Source of the DNA: Anthostomella pinea
Taxonomy: Eukaryota; Ascomycota; Sordariomycetes; Xylariales; Xylariaceae
Direction: 5' to 3'
DNA: 64,000 nucleotides
Assembly (NCBI GenBank): GCA_963556695.1
Contig: CAUWAG010000012.1
Location: 4,588,001 to 4,652,000, forward strand
The translations under genes were made by a program, and so were the position numbers. This document shows, in pieces, positions 23,660-33,171 of the stretch; position 1 is the stretch's first letter, and the number at the start of each line of letters is the position of its first letter. Under the pieces are notes generated by a model. That model saw only the letters and a program-made list of their open reading frames with translations, searched no databases and was not told the origin of the DNA.

Positions 23660-23848
23660 ATGAAGCTAGATGCCGCACAGATACCCACAGGCTGGTACCT
23701 GGACGACTGCGCCTACATCAAGTATGTAAACTGATGGCGGGAGTCTCGTGGTCAAACATCCAACGTAGCAGAGTACTAACTTGTACAGAGGCTCGTGACC
23801 TCTGGGTTCAAGTCGGACCTATTCTGGTTTGTCGGCATAAATGGCTGA
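23660..23848 (+). CDS. Possible 39-residue spliced mini-gene or N-terminal gene relic
   Basis: ATG 23660 opens 62 nt ending at a strong donor (GTATGT, 23722). A perfect branch site TACTAAC and acceptor follow near 23790. Joining at 23791 gives 39 codons, ending FKSDLFWFVGING and a stop at 23848. Joining at the more canonical CAG (23789) stops after two codons. The splice signals are unusually good for such a short frame, but I do not recognise the product. It lies 150 bp downstream of VPS41 and may be the head of a decayed gene. Confidence 0.25.
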
Positions 23849-24010
23849 CGTCATAGCTATAGACGCACGATGAGCCAGCTAGGTTGACTTCGGCTCTCGG
23901 AGCCCTATTATTGCGACTGTTGTTCCCAAACCACACTCGGCGTGACATTTACGAGTAAACCGGAATACGGAAGCCCCTATTCTCAGCCCAGCCATCCCCT
24001 CGACGCTACA

Positions 24011-25051
24011 ATGGCAGGCCGCCCAAGGTACACCCAAGCCCAGCTAGAGCAGTACTTCGACCGCATCAGCCTACCATCACACAAGCGGCAGTTCTCAGTC
24101 TCAACCGCCACACACTGCAGCACCAACGACGACGACCAGCTCAACTGCCTCCGCACGCTCGTCAAGCACAGCTCGTCAAGGTGCCCTTCGAGAACCTGAC
24201 GCAGCACTACTCCTGGCACCGCGTCGTCGACGTCAAGCCGCAGCACCTGTTCCGCAAGATCGTTGCGGGGGCTGATGGGGTTGGGGGTCGCGGTCGCGGC
24301 GGCTACTGCATGGAGGCCAACTCGCTCTTCCACACCGTGCTGCTGAGCCTGGGCTTCGCCGTCTACGTGGCCGGCGCGCAGGTGTATGAACCGTCCGAGG
24401 GGATATACGGATTCTCGCACTGCGTCAACATCGTCACGATCGGCGGGGTGCGGTACATCGTCGATGTCGGCTTCGGGGCTAATGGGCCAGTCGGGCCTGT
24501 ACCGCTTGAAGCTGGGCTCGAACATGCGCATGTTGAGCCGGCGCGCGTGCGGTTGCTGCATGAGCCTATTCCGCAGCAGACGGACCAGGGGTGTCGCGTG
24601 TGGATTTATCAGCACTGCGTTGGCGGGGGGTGGGGGTGCCGATTGGGTGCCTATGTATTGTTTTGTTGACTTTGAGTTTTTGCTGGAGGATATCCGCGGC
24701 ATGAATCTAAGTCCCTGGACGAGCAACACGTCGTTCTTCACGCGCAAGGTGGTCGTCGTGCGCTTCACGACGGACCAGGAGGATGATGGTGACTCGGGGC
24801 CGGGGCCGGGGTCGGCGGGCACGGAGGCTGTCGCGGAGGGTGCGGTCGATGGTGCGCTGATTTTGTTTGAGGATAGCCTCAAGTGGCGGCGTGGTGGCGA
24901 GACGAAACTTGAGATCAAATTTGAGACCGAGAGTATGAGGGTTGATGCTTTGAGGAGGTATTTTGGCATCGAGCTGGATGATGAGGATAGGGAGGCTATT
25001 CGTGGGACTGTTAGTGAGATTGTGGGATCTAGGAAGCGAATATCGGGATAG
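24011..25051 (+). pseudogene. Arylamine N-acetyltransferase with two compensating frameshifts
   Basis: Three frame segments of one NAT: 24011 to about 24167, about 24168 to 24640, and about 24640 to 25051. The first and third share a frame and the middle is shifted. Breaks fall at the KH/QLVKVPFENL junction, where one base seems lost, and in a G-run near 24617-24632. The catalytic triad is visible: Cys in RGGYCMEANSLF, His in YGFSHCVNIV and Asp in YIVDVGFGANGP. NATs acetylate arylamines using acetyl-CoA; in Fusarium, NAT homologues detoxify plant benzoxazolinone breakdown products (established). No intron explains the breaks. It is either a recent pseudogene or has assembly errors in G/C-rich runs. 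The 3' third carries a Gly/Glu-rich insertion (DSGPGPGSAG). Confidence 0.8.
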
Positions 25052-26520
25052 CGGATGAGTTACTTTTTGCGGTAGATATTGCGATTCCTAGAGTTCACCG
25101 TCGAATGCCCCCATCCACGGCGTTCACCTAGCTTTTGAATAGACTCTGCGAGAGGGAACATATCCTTCATCAGGCCGATACCTTGAGCTAAGTAGCGCTC
25201 GATCCATCTCTACTCAGAGGACATCATACTGCTAGACCGCTTGACTGTGAAATATCCCTCACCTGAGAATCTTCCCTCGGTTAGGAGCTCATCTACAACG
25301 CAGGGGGTCACTCCTGAAGTCCGTTTGCATACTGCAGCAGACGTTGCCTCCCGCAAAACGCAGGCTTATAAGCCTTCATCTTCCAAAAACACCGAATGCG
25401 TGATTTACTTCCCCGCCAGTCCGCGGTTGCTCTTTAGGACAAGTTCGTCGGATTCCTGATTCCCAACCCAGTGGAGGTTTGTGCCCCTTCGAGAGACGGC
25501 GTCTCTCTAGTAGGATCTCAAGTAGAGTGATAGATGGCATATATTTTCTCATCAAGCGACTTTGTTGACTCCGAACAAGTTTGGCTCACGACAAGGTCTG
25601 ATTGTATTGCCAGCTTTGTGGATTTGTCCCAAATAGTGTGTTAGAGTCACCCAGTTGAATACCCGTCGTTATGTTCATACTGCCCCCAATCGCTTATCAG
25701 CTCACCTCAGGCTGTATCAGTCAACGCGATGTTTCATAGGTTTTCTTTTTCTTTTTTCGCCTGATGAGCGGCGCCTCGCAAGGGAGCATCGCCCCTTTCC
25801 CCTTTCCCCTTTCCCATCCACTATTTGAGTCATGGAGCCTTACTTAACGACTGCTCATGTATGAATCTCGCTTCGAGGTCTGTAGTTATTAGTGTTGAGA
25901 TACTCCAGCACCGTATATATCCGTGGTATAGACCGAGTGGCAAAACATTCTATCATAAATCCTCGATCTGGTTGTCGAGGACTGGATGAAGGCTTATTGT
26001 ACTCGAGCACTGCTCAGTTCTACGCCTAGCTTGGATAGCCGATCTGCCGTGGGCATGTTAGCAGTCATAAATAGCTTCAAATAACTGGACTTTGCGAGGA
26101 ACTGCAACTACTACTACTATTCTCCAAGGCCCTCCATCCAAGCTCGTTGCTCGCGTCCTGAGTGCGGGTATTCAACCAACATGGCATGATGGCTTAACAC
26201 CACAGACACATCTCACACATATCCTAGCCGTTCTGAATCCCCGGGCCTAGGAGTCACTGCGTGCCCGGTCATCCCACCCAACTCCATATGATAACAACAT
26301 TCTCATCGAAGGAGGGTACTATCATCAACCGGTGCTTCAGAACGAGCTGCTTGCTCGACCTTCCAAGGGTGTCGTACAGCATCACTGTCACTGTGGGTGC
26401 TGAATCTGCAAGGGTCCATATCCAATGCCGACGTCCTCATAAATGACGATGTAGCCAAGGAGACACGTAGGAGTCTACGCACAATATTGCAAAGAACCAT
26501 GTCTTTTTCAGGTCCACCCT
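25052..26520. other. Gene-poor interval, no supported gene
   Basis: About 1.5 kb with only short frames. It contains T-rich tracts at 25740-25758 and a CCCCTTT repeat at 25792-25814. A frame at 26397-26678 may belong to the broken gene that follows. Confidence 0.4.
25792..25814 (+). repeat. CCCCTTT triplicate microsatellite
   Basis: Three tandem copies of CCCCTTT in non-coding DNA, next to T-rich tracts. Confidence 0.8.
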
Positions 26521-26526
26521 CAAAGT

Positions 26527-27664
26527 GTGGGAGACCAGATCTACGCACATTGGGCCAACAAGACTCGCGCGCGAAGATCTCGTTTCCTACGCAACATAAG
26601 CAGCTTGAACACGGCGAAGTATTCAGAAGTGACGCTGTCCGGAACCCCTTTCACCCACGCCCCCGATACCAGAGATGAATACCTTGACAGCTGGCTCACG
26701 CCGTCGCTGGATCTTGAAACACTTGCAGAGGACCCTACTTCAATCTTCCGCCTACTGCACTACAGGACTTGTTTCGAACCACACGAATGGGCTCTAGTCG
26801 ATCGACAGGAGATTCGCCTTGCGGAGGACCATGGAACATTCAGACAGGGTATATAACGAGAACTGCATCGACCTTACCAACGCCCACTACGGCGAATTAA
26901 CAGCATGGGATCACGAGAGAGTCCATCGCCTGGAGATAATCGGATTTCCGCTCACTTCACAAATTCTACTTTTCCAGAATAGGCTACTGAAGCTTTGCCG
27001 ACGCTTCGTTGAAGGACAATGCGATTTAGCATTCCCGATTCCGAGTCCAGAGATTCCCATTCCCCTGCAAGTCGAAACTGAGCAGTGCAAAGGTCCTGGC
27101 CATGATGGTACCTACAGCCACACAACTCCCCTCGCCAATTGGCAGACTCTAGTCACGGGTTCAGAAGCTCGAACGCTTTGCAATCTGCCGAACTCCCCAC
27201 CAAAGCTCTGCGCCAGAATGCAACTCGAAATTGCAATAACCAAACACCGGGAAGCTACCGATGAAAACAATCTCGTCCAGACTGTTCCGGTTTATGTCCG
27301 ACACAGAGCAAATCACATATGTTCATGGAGGCACTCCAAAGGCAACGAGATATCGCGCTTCAGTCTTGCAGTAGAGCGCGTCCTACTCGAGTCAGTCCTC
27401 GAAGAGCTGATATGGTGGGAAGTCGTGAGACACTTGAACGTATTGACAGAGCTGGACAGAGTCACCGACAGGCGCATCCACGATGAAGCAGTCGTTGCTA
27501 GCCTCGATTTGGTGATACATGTGCTTGCAATATCCATCGAGAGGGTGCAGATGTTGTTGCCCTTCGAGGCTGCATACGAACGTCACTTTTCCCCATCAGG
27601 CATAAAGGAAGGAGGTTGGGCTTCGTACTCCAGGTACAAGACTTCTTCACCGAGGATAGAGTAA
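26527..27664 (+). pseudogene. Unrecognised fungal protein gene in two frames, probably broken
   Basis: Frame 26527-26856 has protein-like composition (for example IFRLLHYRTCFEPHEWALVD) and stops shortly after HGTFRQ. Frame 26819-27664 (282 codons) continues plausibly with NENCIDLTNAHYGELTAWDH to a stop at 27664. The two fit end to end with a one-base shift near 26845, and no intron fits the short overlap. The product is hydrophilic with a Leu-rich helical C-terminus and no signal or membrane segment. I do not recognise the family. If the frameshift is an assembly error, the protein is about 380 aa or longer. Confidence 0.4.
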
Positions 27665-28305
27665 TGGAGCAGTGGACGATGAGTTGGAAGTCAGATCAGG
27701 ATGGTACAACAGTGTAGGATAGAACTTGGTTGTGATAGAGAAGGTCATTCAAAGCCTCATGACTTGCCAACAGTGCTGAGTACGGAGTCGGCCAGGTCTG
27801 TCGACATCTTTTTGTGTAAGAGGTCTTCCATTGGAAACCTCCTCGCTCGAAAGTCTAAGGAGGTAGTGCGATGTTCAGTCTCCATGTTTGAGACTTGGCT
27901 TGCCTATCATGAACAATGAACATCACTGGCAGCGCACATCATGCACATGAGGTATAAGCCCGTATGTGGCAAAGAAGTGGTGCTACATGTTGAAGTTTTA
28001 GATTGATCTGGAACCCGTAGTTGGGTGTGCCATGCAGTTGGTCGCACATGCGTTGTTTTGATGTTGGAATGTTGGTGTTGAGCCATAGGCGTTGGTCGCC
28101 GAGAACAAAGAAAGCCAGACACGATGTCGAGGCCAGGTGGGACTCGGTCACCAAAGACAAAAAATCTCCAACATCGCTTAATACTTGTGCACCACGTCAC
28201 GGTAAATGTTGGCTTGTACGTTAGAGAACGAACCCAATGGAGATGCGACGCACCACCCGCATTACTGGGGGTTAAAAGCTCCCACTCCCGCCCCAAGAAT
28301 TTTCA
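27665..28305. other. Intergenic, no supported gene
   Basis: Short mutually overlapping frames on both strands; none is supported. It includes the promoter of the 2EXR gene. Confidence 0.4.
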
Positions 28306-29349
28306 ATGGGTTCCCGCAGTACAGCCATACCTTCTTCCAATGACCAGTCAAGCCGCGTGCAAATGGGTTCCCCAGGACTAGCGTCTCAGGCCTCGCCGCC
28401 GGTTTCGAACCCGGAGCACGCGATCGCCACTCAGTCAACCAACCCGGACCAGGAGGTCTCTCCCGAGTATGGCGCGACCTTCACATTCTTCCCGAGGCTT
28501 CCTATCGAACTACGAAGAATGATCTGGGAACTCGCTGTTGCCAGTGTTGATACTCCTCCAGCAGTGGTTGAATTATATCTCGAGGACAATGTGGCTCGAA
28601 AGGCCTCTTACTGTACACGGGCCGAACTGGTGTATGCGCCCACCGCCCTGAATGTATCACATTCCAATTCGGAGGCGCGAGATGTTATTCGTACCATCGA
28701 GAAGAAACAAAACTGGACGGAAGCGACGCTGCCTAACGGCCACGGGATCCCGTGGGGCTTGCATGAGAAAGTTTTGGTCCTGCACTATCATGAGATTATG
28801 AAAGAAGATCTAGGACAAGACGTTGGTTGGCTAATTGTGGAATTTCTCGGAAATTGGCCTCCCGCAATGGGCCTCATCTATGACATGCAGCATGTTGTCG
28901 TGTCCATGAAGGCTGCGTACGAGGCCGCGGTTTCGGCGGATGAGCAGTATCGGTACAGTGACATTGAAATAACTCTTGTCACCTTCTGGGGTCAGATGAG
29001 CAACGCGACTCGTGGCGAATTTCGCTACGAGATGCTGATCGACGACTACGACACGAAAGAAGGACTACCAACGAAGTTTCTAGAAACAGTCACGCCGGTT
29101 ACTCCCGGAGTTTCCGAGGCTCAGAGGGATATGATGACTATTACCCTACGATTGTTCGCGGAATGGGATGACGCTATGAAGACGCGCGAGGCGGATGGCG
29201 ACCCTGTTGACTTGAAACCGCCCCTGCCAGGCGAACGAGGGTTCGTGACGTGGGCTCCAGCTTCTGCCGAGGCTTCACCTTCGGGACCCAGTCCTGCAAG
29301 AGACAACTCACAGTTCCTCACGATACGCCTGATCCCGGGTGCGATATAG
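28306..29349 (+). CDS. 2EXR-domain fungal protein of unknown function
   Basis: A single-exon frame of 347 aa. Residues 57-75, FTFFPRLPIELRRMIWELA, are the hallmark of the 2EXR domain found in large fungal families. The first 50 residues are Ser/Pro-rich and disordered; a second in-frame Met at residue 20 could be the start. The last 50 residues are again Pro/Ser-rich. It has no signal peptide or membrane segment and no known catalytic motif. It is the only intact-looking gene of the 24-30 kb decay island. Function unknown. Confidence 0.7.
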   Translation: MGSRSTAIPSSNDQSSRVQMGSPGLASQASPPVSNPEHAIATQSTNPDQEVSPEYGATFTFFPRLPIELRRMIWELAVASVDTPPAVVELYLEDNVARKASYCTRAELVYAPTALNVSHSNSEARDVIRTIEKKQNWTEATLPNGHGIPWGLHEKVLVLHYHEIMKEDLGQDVGWLIVEFLGNWPPAMGLIYDMQHVVVSMKAAYEAAVSADEQYRYSDIEITLVTFWGQMSNATRGEFRYEMLIDDYDTKEGLPTKFLETVTPVTPGVSEAQRDMMTITLRLFAEWDDAMKTREADGDPVDLKPPLPGERGFVTWAPASAEASPSGPSPARDNSQFLTIRLIPGAI

Positions 29350-29399
29350 AAGCTCCCTACGGTTATGAGGTCTTTCGGTCTTTGGTTCGGGCACGACTC

Positions 29400-29901
29400 C
29401 TGAATTTAAGCCGGGCTCCAAAGCTGTGGTGTGGACGCACAACTCGCACCTCGGCGATGCGCGTGGCTCGAGCGTGGGAGCGAGCCGTGGCGAGGTCCAC
29501 ATAGACAGCTGTGCCGTGAGAACTTCCCGGACGAAGTCACCGACATCGGGTGTGGTACGCATACGGGCACGTCGGCGGCCGCCGACGGGTTGGATGAGCC
29601 AATGGAGGTGATGAGTGTCAACCCTCGCAATCGGACAGCTACGAGCGCGTGATGCACGATACGGGCATCCCGTCGTTCATGGTCGATCTGCGCAGTGTCA
29701 AGAATACCTCAACTTCAGCCCTACATTGGCGTCATCTACGGAACGTACTCTGAGAGACGGAGTCGCTACGCCAGGAGTGTTTTGTCGGAGCAGTATGATG
29801 CTTTTCTCTGGATAGACGAGACGAGAGCCGTGCTCGCCTTCGAGACTGCACAGCCGAAAGAACCGCTGTCAAAGGGGGAAACCTATCCGTTTCGCATGTA
29901 A
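29400..29901 (+). pseudogene. Erythromycin-esterase-like protein, C-terminal relic
   Basis: Blocks of the erythromycin esterase/succinoglycan biosynthesis family occur in the correct order but in changing frames: VVWTHNSHLGDARG (from about 29425), then IGCGTHTGTSAAA and DEPMEVM (about 29545-29610), YERVMHDTGIPSFMVDLR (about 29640-29690), and QPYIGVIYG plus YDAFLWIDETRAV (about 29710-29835). At least three frame changes separate them and no intron fits. The N-terminal two thirds of the domain, with its catalytic region, is missing upstream. In bacteria the family opens macrolide lactones; the fungal substrate is unknown. Only the 3' end of a decayed gene remains. Confidence 0.75.
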
Positions 29902-29997
29902 TTCATAACATAGAAGCCCAAACTGATCTCACTACCTGGTAAGTATCCTCGCAGGCAGAGAAGTCAACGCTTGATCTTAATGGTACACTTGATGTCA

Positions 29998-31845
29998 TTA
30001 AAAGCGTGCTTCCCCATAGCGTTGAGGCCATCCTGCATCTATTAGATATTTGCGATAAGCAGCCGCAGCCTTAACCCTCGCCTTCGCCCGCTGCTTCTCA
30101 GCGCGTTCCTCCTTCTCCCTCTCGAAAATCTCCCCAGCGGCTGTAGCCCATGCCTCCAGCAACAGTGGGTGCTTGATGCACCACAGCACAAACTCGCGCG
30201 TCGCCAGCGCATCCTCGACACAATCGTGTCCCGTAGGAGCATCCTGTATCGCCACACCCAGGAGATCCCGACATAGCGTCTGGAGCCCCCATGTGCGGCC
30301 AAACCTCTTCGCCTCCCGCCCGAAAGCAGCCTCCGCCGTGACAATGGACGAGTCCACGACGCGATCGTGCGTGATGTGCAGCGCGCGGAGGTCGTTCGTC
30401 AGCGCATGCCCTACGAAGACGGTATCGGCGTCGACGAGATCGAAGAGCCGCGCCCGCGCCTCCGGCCAGCCGCCCAGAACGCCGCCGGCGGCCTTCGCGT
30501 CCCGCATGATGGAGGCACTGACGCCGCTAACGCGCGTGCGCCAGTGGACGACCCTGTCCGTGGGCTCGACGAGCGCGTGCAGCAGGACCGCGCCCGTGAC
30601 GAAGTCGACGGCGCAGACGCTGACGACGTCGCTTCGGCGGCCGCTGATCTCGACCATTTCGCAGTCGACGACGATGGCGGCGCGCTTGGGAACGCAGGGG
30701 TCTGGGGCCGGGGCGCTGAGGAACTGATTGGGGTTGAGTGCGTTGGAGGTGTTGGAGAAGATGCGTCGCTCGTCGTGGCATTGGAGGTGTAGCGTGTAGA
30801 GGATGGATGGGTCTTCTGCTGGCGAGACCCAGGGGTATAGGGTCAGGGCGTTTATGGAATGCTTTGCTGCGAAGGTCGCCGCGTGTACCGGGGCAGGTAT
30901 GGGACGAGTCTCGACGGGATCTGCTAAAGTCGCTTTGTGTACTGGGGCAGGCACGGGAAGAGACTCGACGAGGTCTACGATTTGCCCCGAGGCGATGTTC
31001 GCCTGGGGCTTTGGGGTTTCCGCGGGCAGCATGGTGATAGGCAAGACTTGATGCGCTGTTGGGATCGACTCGATAGATTCCGGAACTCCCAACAGGTCAT
31101 GCTTCTTGGGCAGTACCGGATAATTCGACAAAGTGTTTTGTATTGTCGGCTTCTGAATTGCCTCACGAGAAGGCTGTTCAGGTTTCGCCGGCTGGATCGA
31201 CCGCGGTGCAGTCTGAGGTGCTGGGACGCCTACGGGCGAAGACTTCCCAAGGTTCGCTGGGTTCTTCGTCTTCCTGGTAACCGAAGGAGGTGTGGACGTC
31301 TTCTTCGCTGGGGCGCCGCTTGTGTTCCCCAAAGACGAAGATTCAGCAAGCTCATTCAGACTCGGGCGGCGGGGAGGCTCGGCAGCTTTCTTCGTGCTGC
31401 GACTCTGGTTCTCCTGTTTGATGCCGCGAAGCTTTACTGGCTTGGGCGAGGCTGCGCTCAAGCTTGAAGCATCTGTTGGTTGGACACAAGCACCAGCACC
31501 CGCCCCTTCCTTCTTTTGCTTGACTTTACGAGACGGGGCCGCGTCTGGCGGCGTTGATACCAAGTCATCCTTCGCTTGGGCCGCGGCGCCTACTTGAGTG
31601 ATGAGCTTGATCGAAGTGAACTTGGTCGTCGTCGCTGAGGGAGAGGTCGAGCCCCCCTTGTGCCTTGGGGAGTTCTTCCTATGTTGTTCCAGGCCTTTCG
31701 GGTTCTTGAGGACCTGGCAGCAAACCGTACAACTTTTCGTCATCATGTGGCCCGTCTGCCCGACATGTTCGTGTAGTGAGCGTCTGTCCTCGAAGGTGAG
31801 GCCGCAGTCACAACGCGGCTTCTTCGGGGTTGTGATTTCCGTCAT
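29998..31845 (-). CDS. DEDDh 3'-5' RNA exonuclease with N-terminal zinc fingers (REX/ISG20-like)
   Basis: A single-exon gene of 615 aa. The N-terminus has two C2H2-like fingers (CDCGLTFEDRRSLHEHVGQTGH and CTVCCQVLKNPKGLEQHRKN). A long Pro/Lys/Ser-rich disordered region follows (about residues 70-370). The exonuclease domain has all DEDDh residues: Asp and Glu in VVDCEMVEI, Asp in VGHALTNDLRALH, and His and Asp in TGHDCVEDALATREF. A basic coiled segment (EREKEERAEKQRAKARVK) precedes the C-terminus. Relatives trim rRNA, snRNA or other structured RNAs, mostly in the nucleus (family knowledge). The exact yeast orthologue (Rex3 or Rex4) cannot be fixed here. Confidence 0.85.
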   Translation of the reverse strand: MTEITTPKKPRCDCGLTFEDRRSLHEHVGQTGHMMTKSCTVCCQVLKNPKGLEQHRKNSPRHKGGSTSPSATTTKFTSIKLITQVGAAAQAKDDLVSTPPDAAPSRKVKQKKEGAGAGACVQPTDASSLSAASPKPVKLRGIKQENQSRSTKKAAEPPRRPSLNELAESSSLGNTSGAPAKKTSTPPSVTRKTKNPANLGKSSPVGVPAPQTAPRSIQPAKPEQPSREAIQKPTIQNTLSNYPVLPKKHDLLGVPESIESIPTAHQVLPITMLPAETPKPQANIASGQIVDLVESLPVPAPVHKATLADPVETRPIPAPVHAATFAAKHSINALTLYPWVSPAEDPSILYTLHLQCHDERRIFSNTSNALNPNQFLSAPAPDPCVPKRAAIVVDCEMVEISGRRSDVVSVCAVDFVTGAVLLHALVEPTDRVVHWRTRVSGVSASIMRDAKAAGGVLGGWPEARARLFDLVDADTVFVGHALTNDLRALHITHDRVVDSSIVTAEAAFGREAKRFGRTWGLQTLCRDLLGVAIQDAPTGHDCVEDALATREFVLWCIKHPLLLEAWATAAGEIFEREKEERAEKQRAKARVKAAAAYRKYLIDAGWPQRYGEARF

Positions 31846-32698
31846 GTTTGGTTTTAAAGAGCTCCTTGGATGCTGTTATGTTCGGAGAATAGAGAAGTAC
31901 TGATGGGAGTATCGTTGACTTTATAGGTCAGGCTGCCGGCGCTCTGGAGGCCTGCGGCTTATGGATGGAGGTTCGGGTTGCAACACAAGCAGGCCAACAT
32001 ATAGCGGCCTTCATGTGTGGTGCTTGGCTCAGCCACCCAATGAGGCAGTACCCAGCCTGTTGAAAGTCAAGACCACAATACGGTAGTTATTACAGTTCGG
32101 TGTCTCTGGGATGTTGCCTTGTCTAGGTTAGGTAACTTAGGTACCTAATGCAGGTCCTTCGATTGACCCCTAGCCTGCCTGCCCTAGCCTGAGAAAGGGG
32201 TACACAGTGACTAGAGAAAGTCTGTTTGTTTTCGAATATATGGCAGTGGGAGTGATGCTGCGGAAGTCTGGAGTATCGTAGACATCCTGTAGTTGACGTT
32301 CTCAATTGGGTGGGTTGGTCGATGGTAGATCATTGACGGCTACACGGAATCGACCCTTCCTGATCTTGCGCAGTTAAATATGTAAGTGCGAACCATTGAA
32401 GTCCCATTGAAGCTCAACCTCGTTCAACTCGTACTTGTAGTCACCAAACCCTCTTTCCGACCGATAGAATGCCAGCATGAACGGTCTGACCGCGCTTGAT
32501 AAAAGTGAATGAGACAAGCCACATCTACCTAGAGAACCTGGCTCCAGCAAACCTAGCATTGCAGATGGCCCCGCATACTGTAGTAGAACTCCGCACAAGA
32601 ATAAACACCCTCCCACTGGTCGAATCTTGCGGCAATAATTATACATAGAATCCGATAACAGCAAAATTCTTCATCGATCCTAGAACAGTTAATACTGA
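31846..32698. other. Intergenic, no supported protein gene
   Basis: 5' flank of the exonuclease gene and 5' flank of the tRNA. Short minus frames (32123-32305, 32374-32664) have no recognisable content. Confidence 0.4.
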
Positions 32699-32787
32699 GG
32701 CCGGGTGGCGCAACGGTAGCGCGTCAGATTCCAGTCTCTAACACTGGGGATTCCTGAAGGTTAGGCGTTCGAATCGCCTCCTGGTCA
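32699..32787 (+). tRNA. tRNA-Trp (CCA) with 17-nt intron
   Basis: The acceptor stem GGCCGGG pairs with CCTGGTC (two G-U pairs), with discriminator A at 32787. The D arm is GCGC-AACGGTA-GCGC. The anticodon stem starts TCAGA at 32724, the loop has CCA at 32731-32733, and the T arm is AGGCG-TTCGAAT-CGCCT. An intron of about 17 nt (about 32735-32751) follows position 37; its ACTGG can pair with the anticodon CCAGT, as usual for tRNA introns. One A-C mismatch closes the anticodon stem (A31, C39). Confidence 0.88.
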
Positions 32788-32801
32788 ACATGACAAGTTC
32801 C

Positions 32802-32806
32802 TTTTT
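32802..32806 (+). terminator. Pol III terminator of tRNA-Trp
   Basis: TTTTT on the sense strand, 15 bases after the tRNA 3' end; no earlier T4 run is present. Confidence 0.7.
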
Positions 32807-33171
32807 GGCACTCTATGTGGATGGAAGGACAGACAGGTCTATGCATGATCCTATCCAGGGTATATCTTTTTTTGCTGGATAGAAGTACCTTGCCTACACG
32901 CGGTAATATGATTTATGTGTGTAAACAGGAGTCACCATGTGGTCAATATAGCAGACAAAATCTAAATTAGTATTCTGTTGTCGGATGTGAGAGATTCTCT
33001 TTCTTTTGCTTCGCGCTGCGGTCTATGTCGACACTGATTGAGAACATGCTTGGTGGAAGTTACACCGATATTCTCCCGGCTGCTGCTTGAGCTCCCATTA
33101 GCTTCAGCCTTCAGGAGCTTCGACTTTCCGAACCACTGGTGCACCTCCGGTTCTGGTCTCAAAGACTGACG
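32807..33171. other. Intergenic, tRNA to GatB
   Basis: 5' flank of the GatB gene. No gene is seen; an open frame upstream of 33172 in the GatB frame has no ATG. Confidence 0.5.

Noticed and set aside
23800..23830. tRNA T-loop-like GGGTTCAAGTC
   Set aside because: No pairing T stem, acceptor stem or D arm around it.
23983..24969. 328-codon minus-strand open frame
   Set aside because: Antisense to the NAT pseudogene with its readable catalytic blocks; no domain on this strand.
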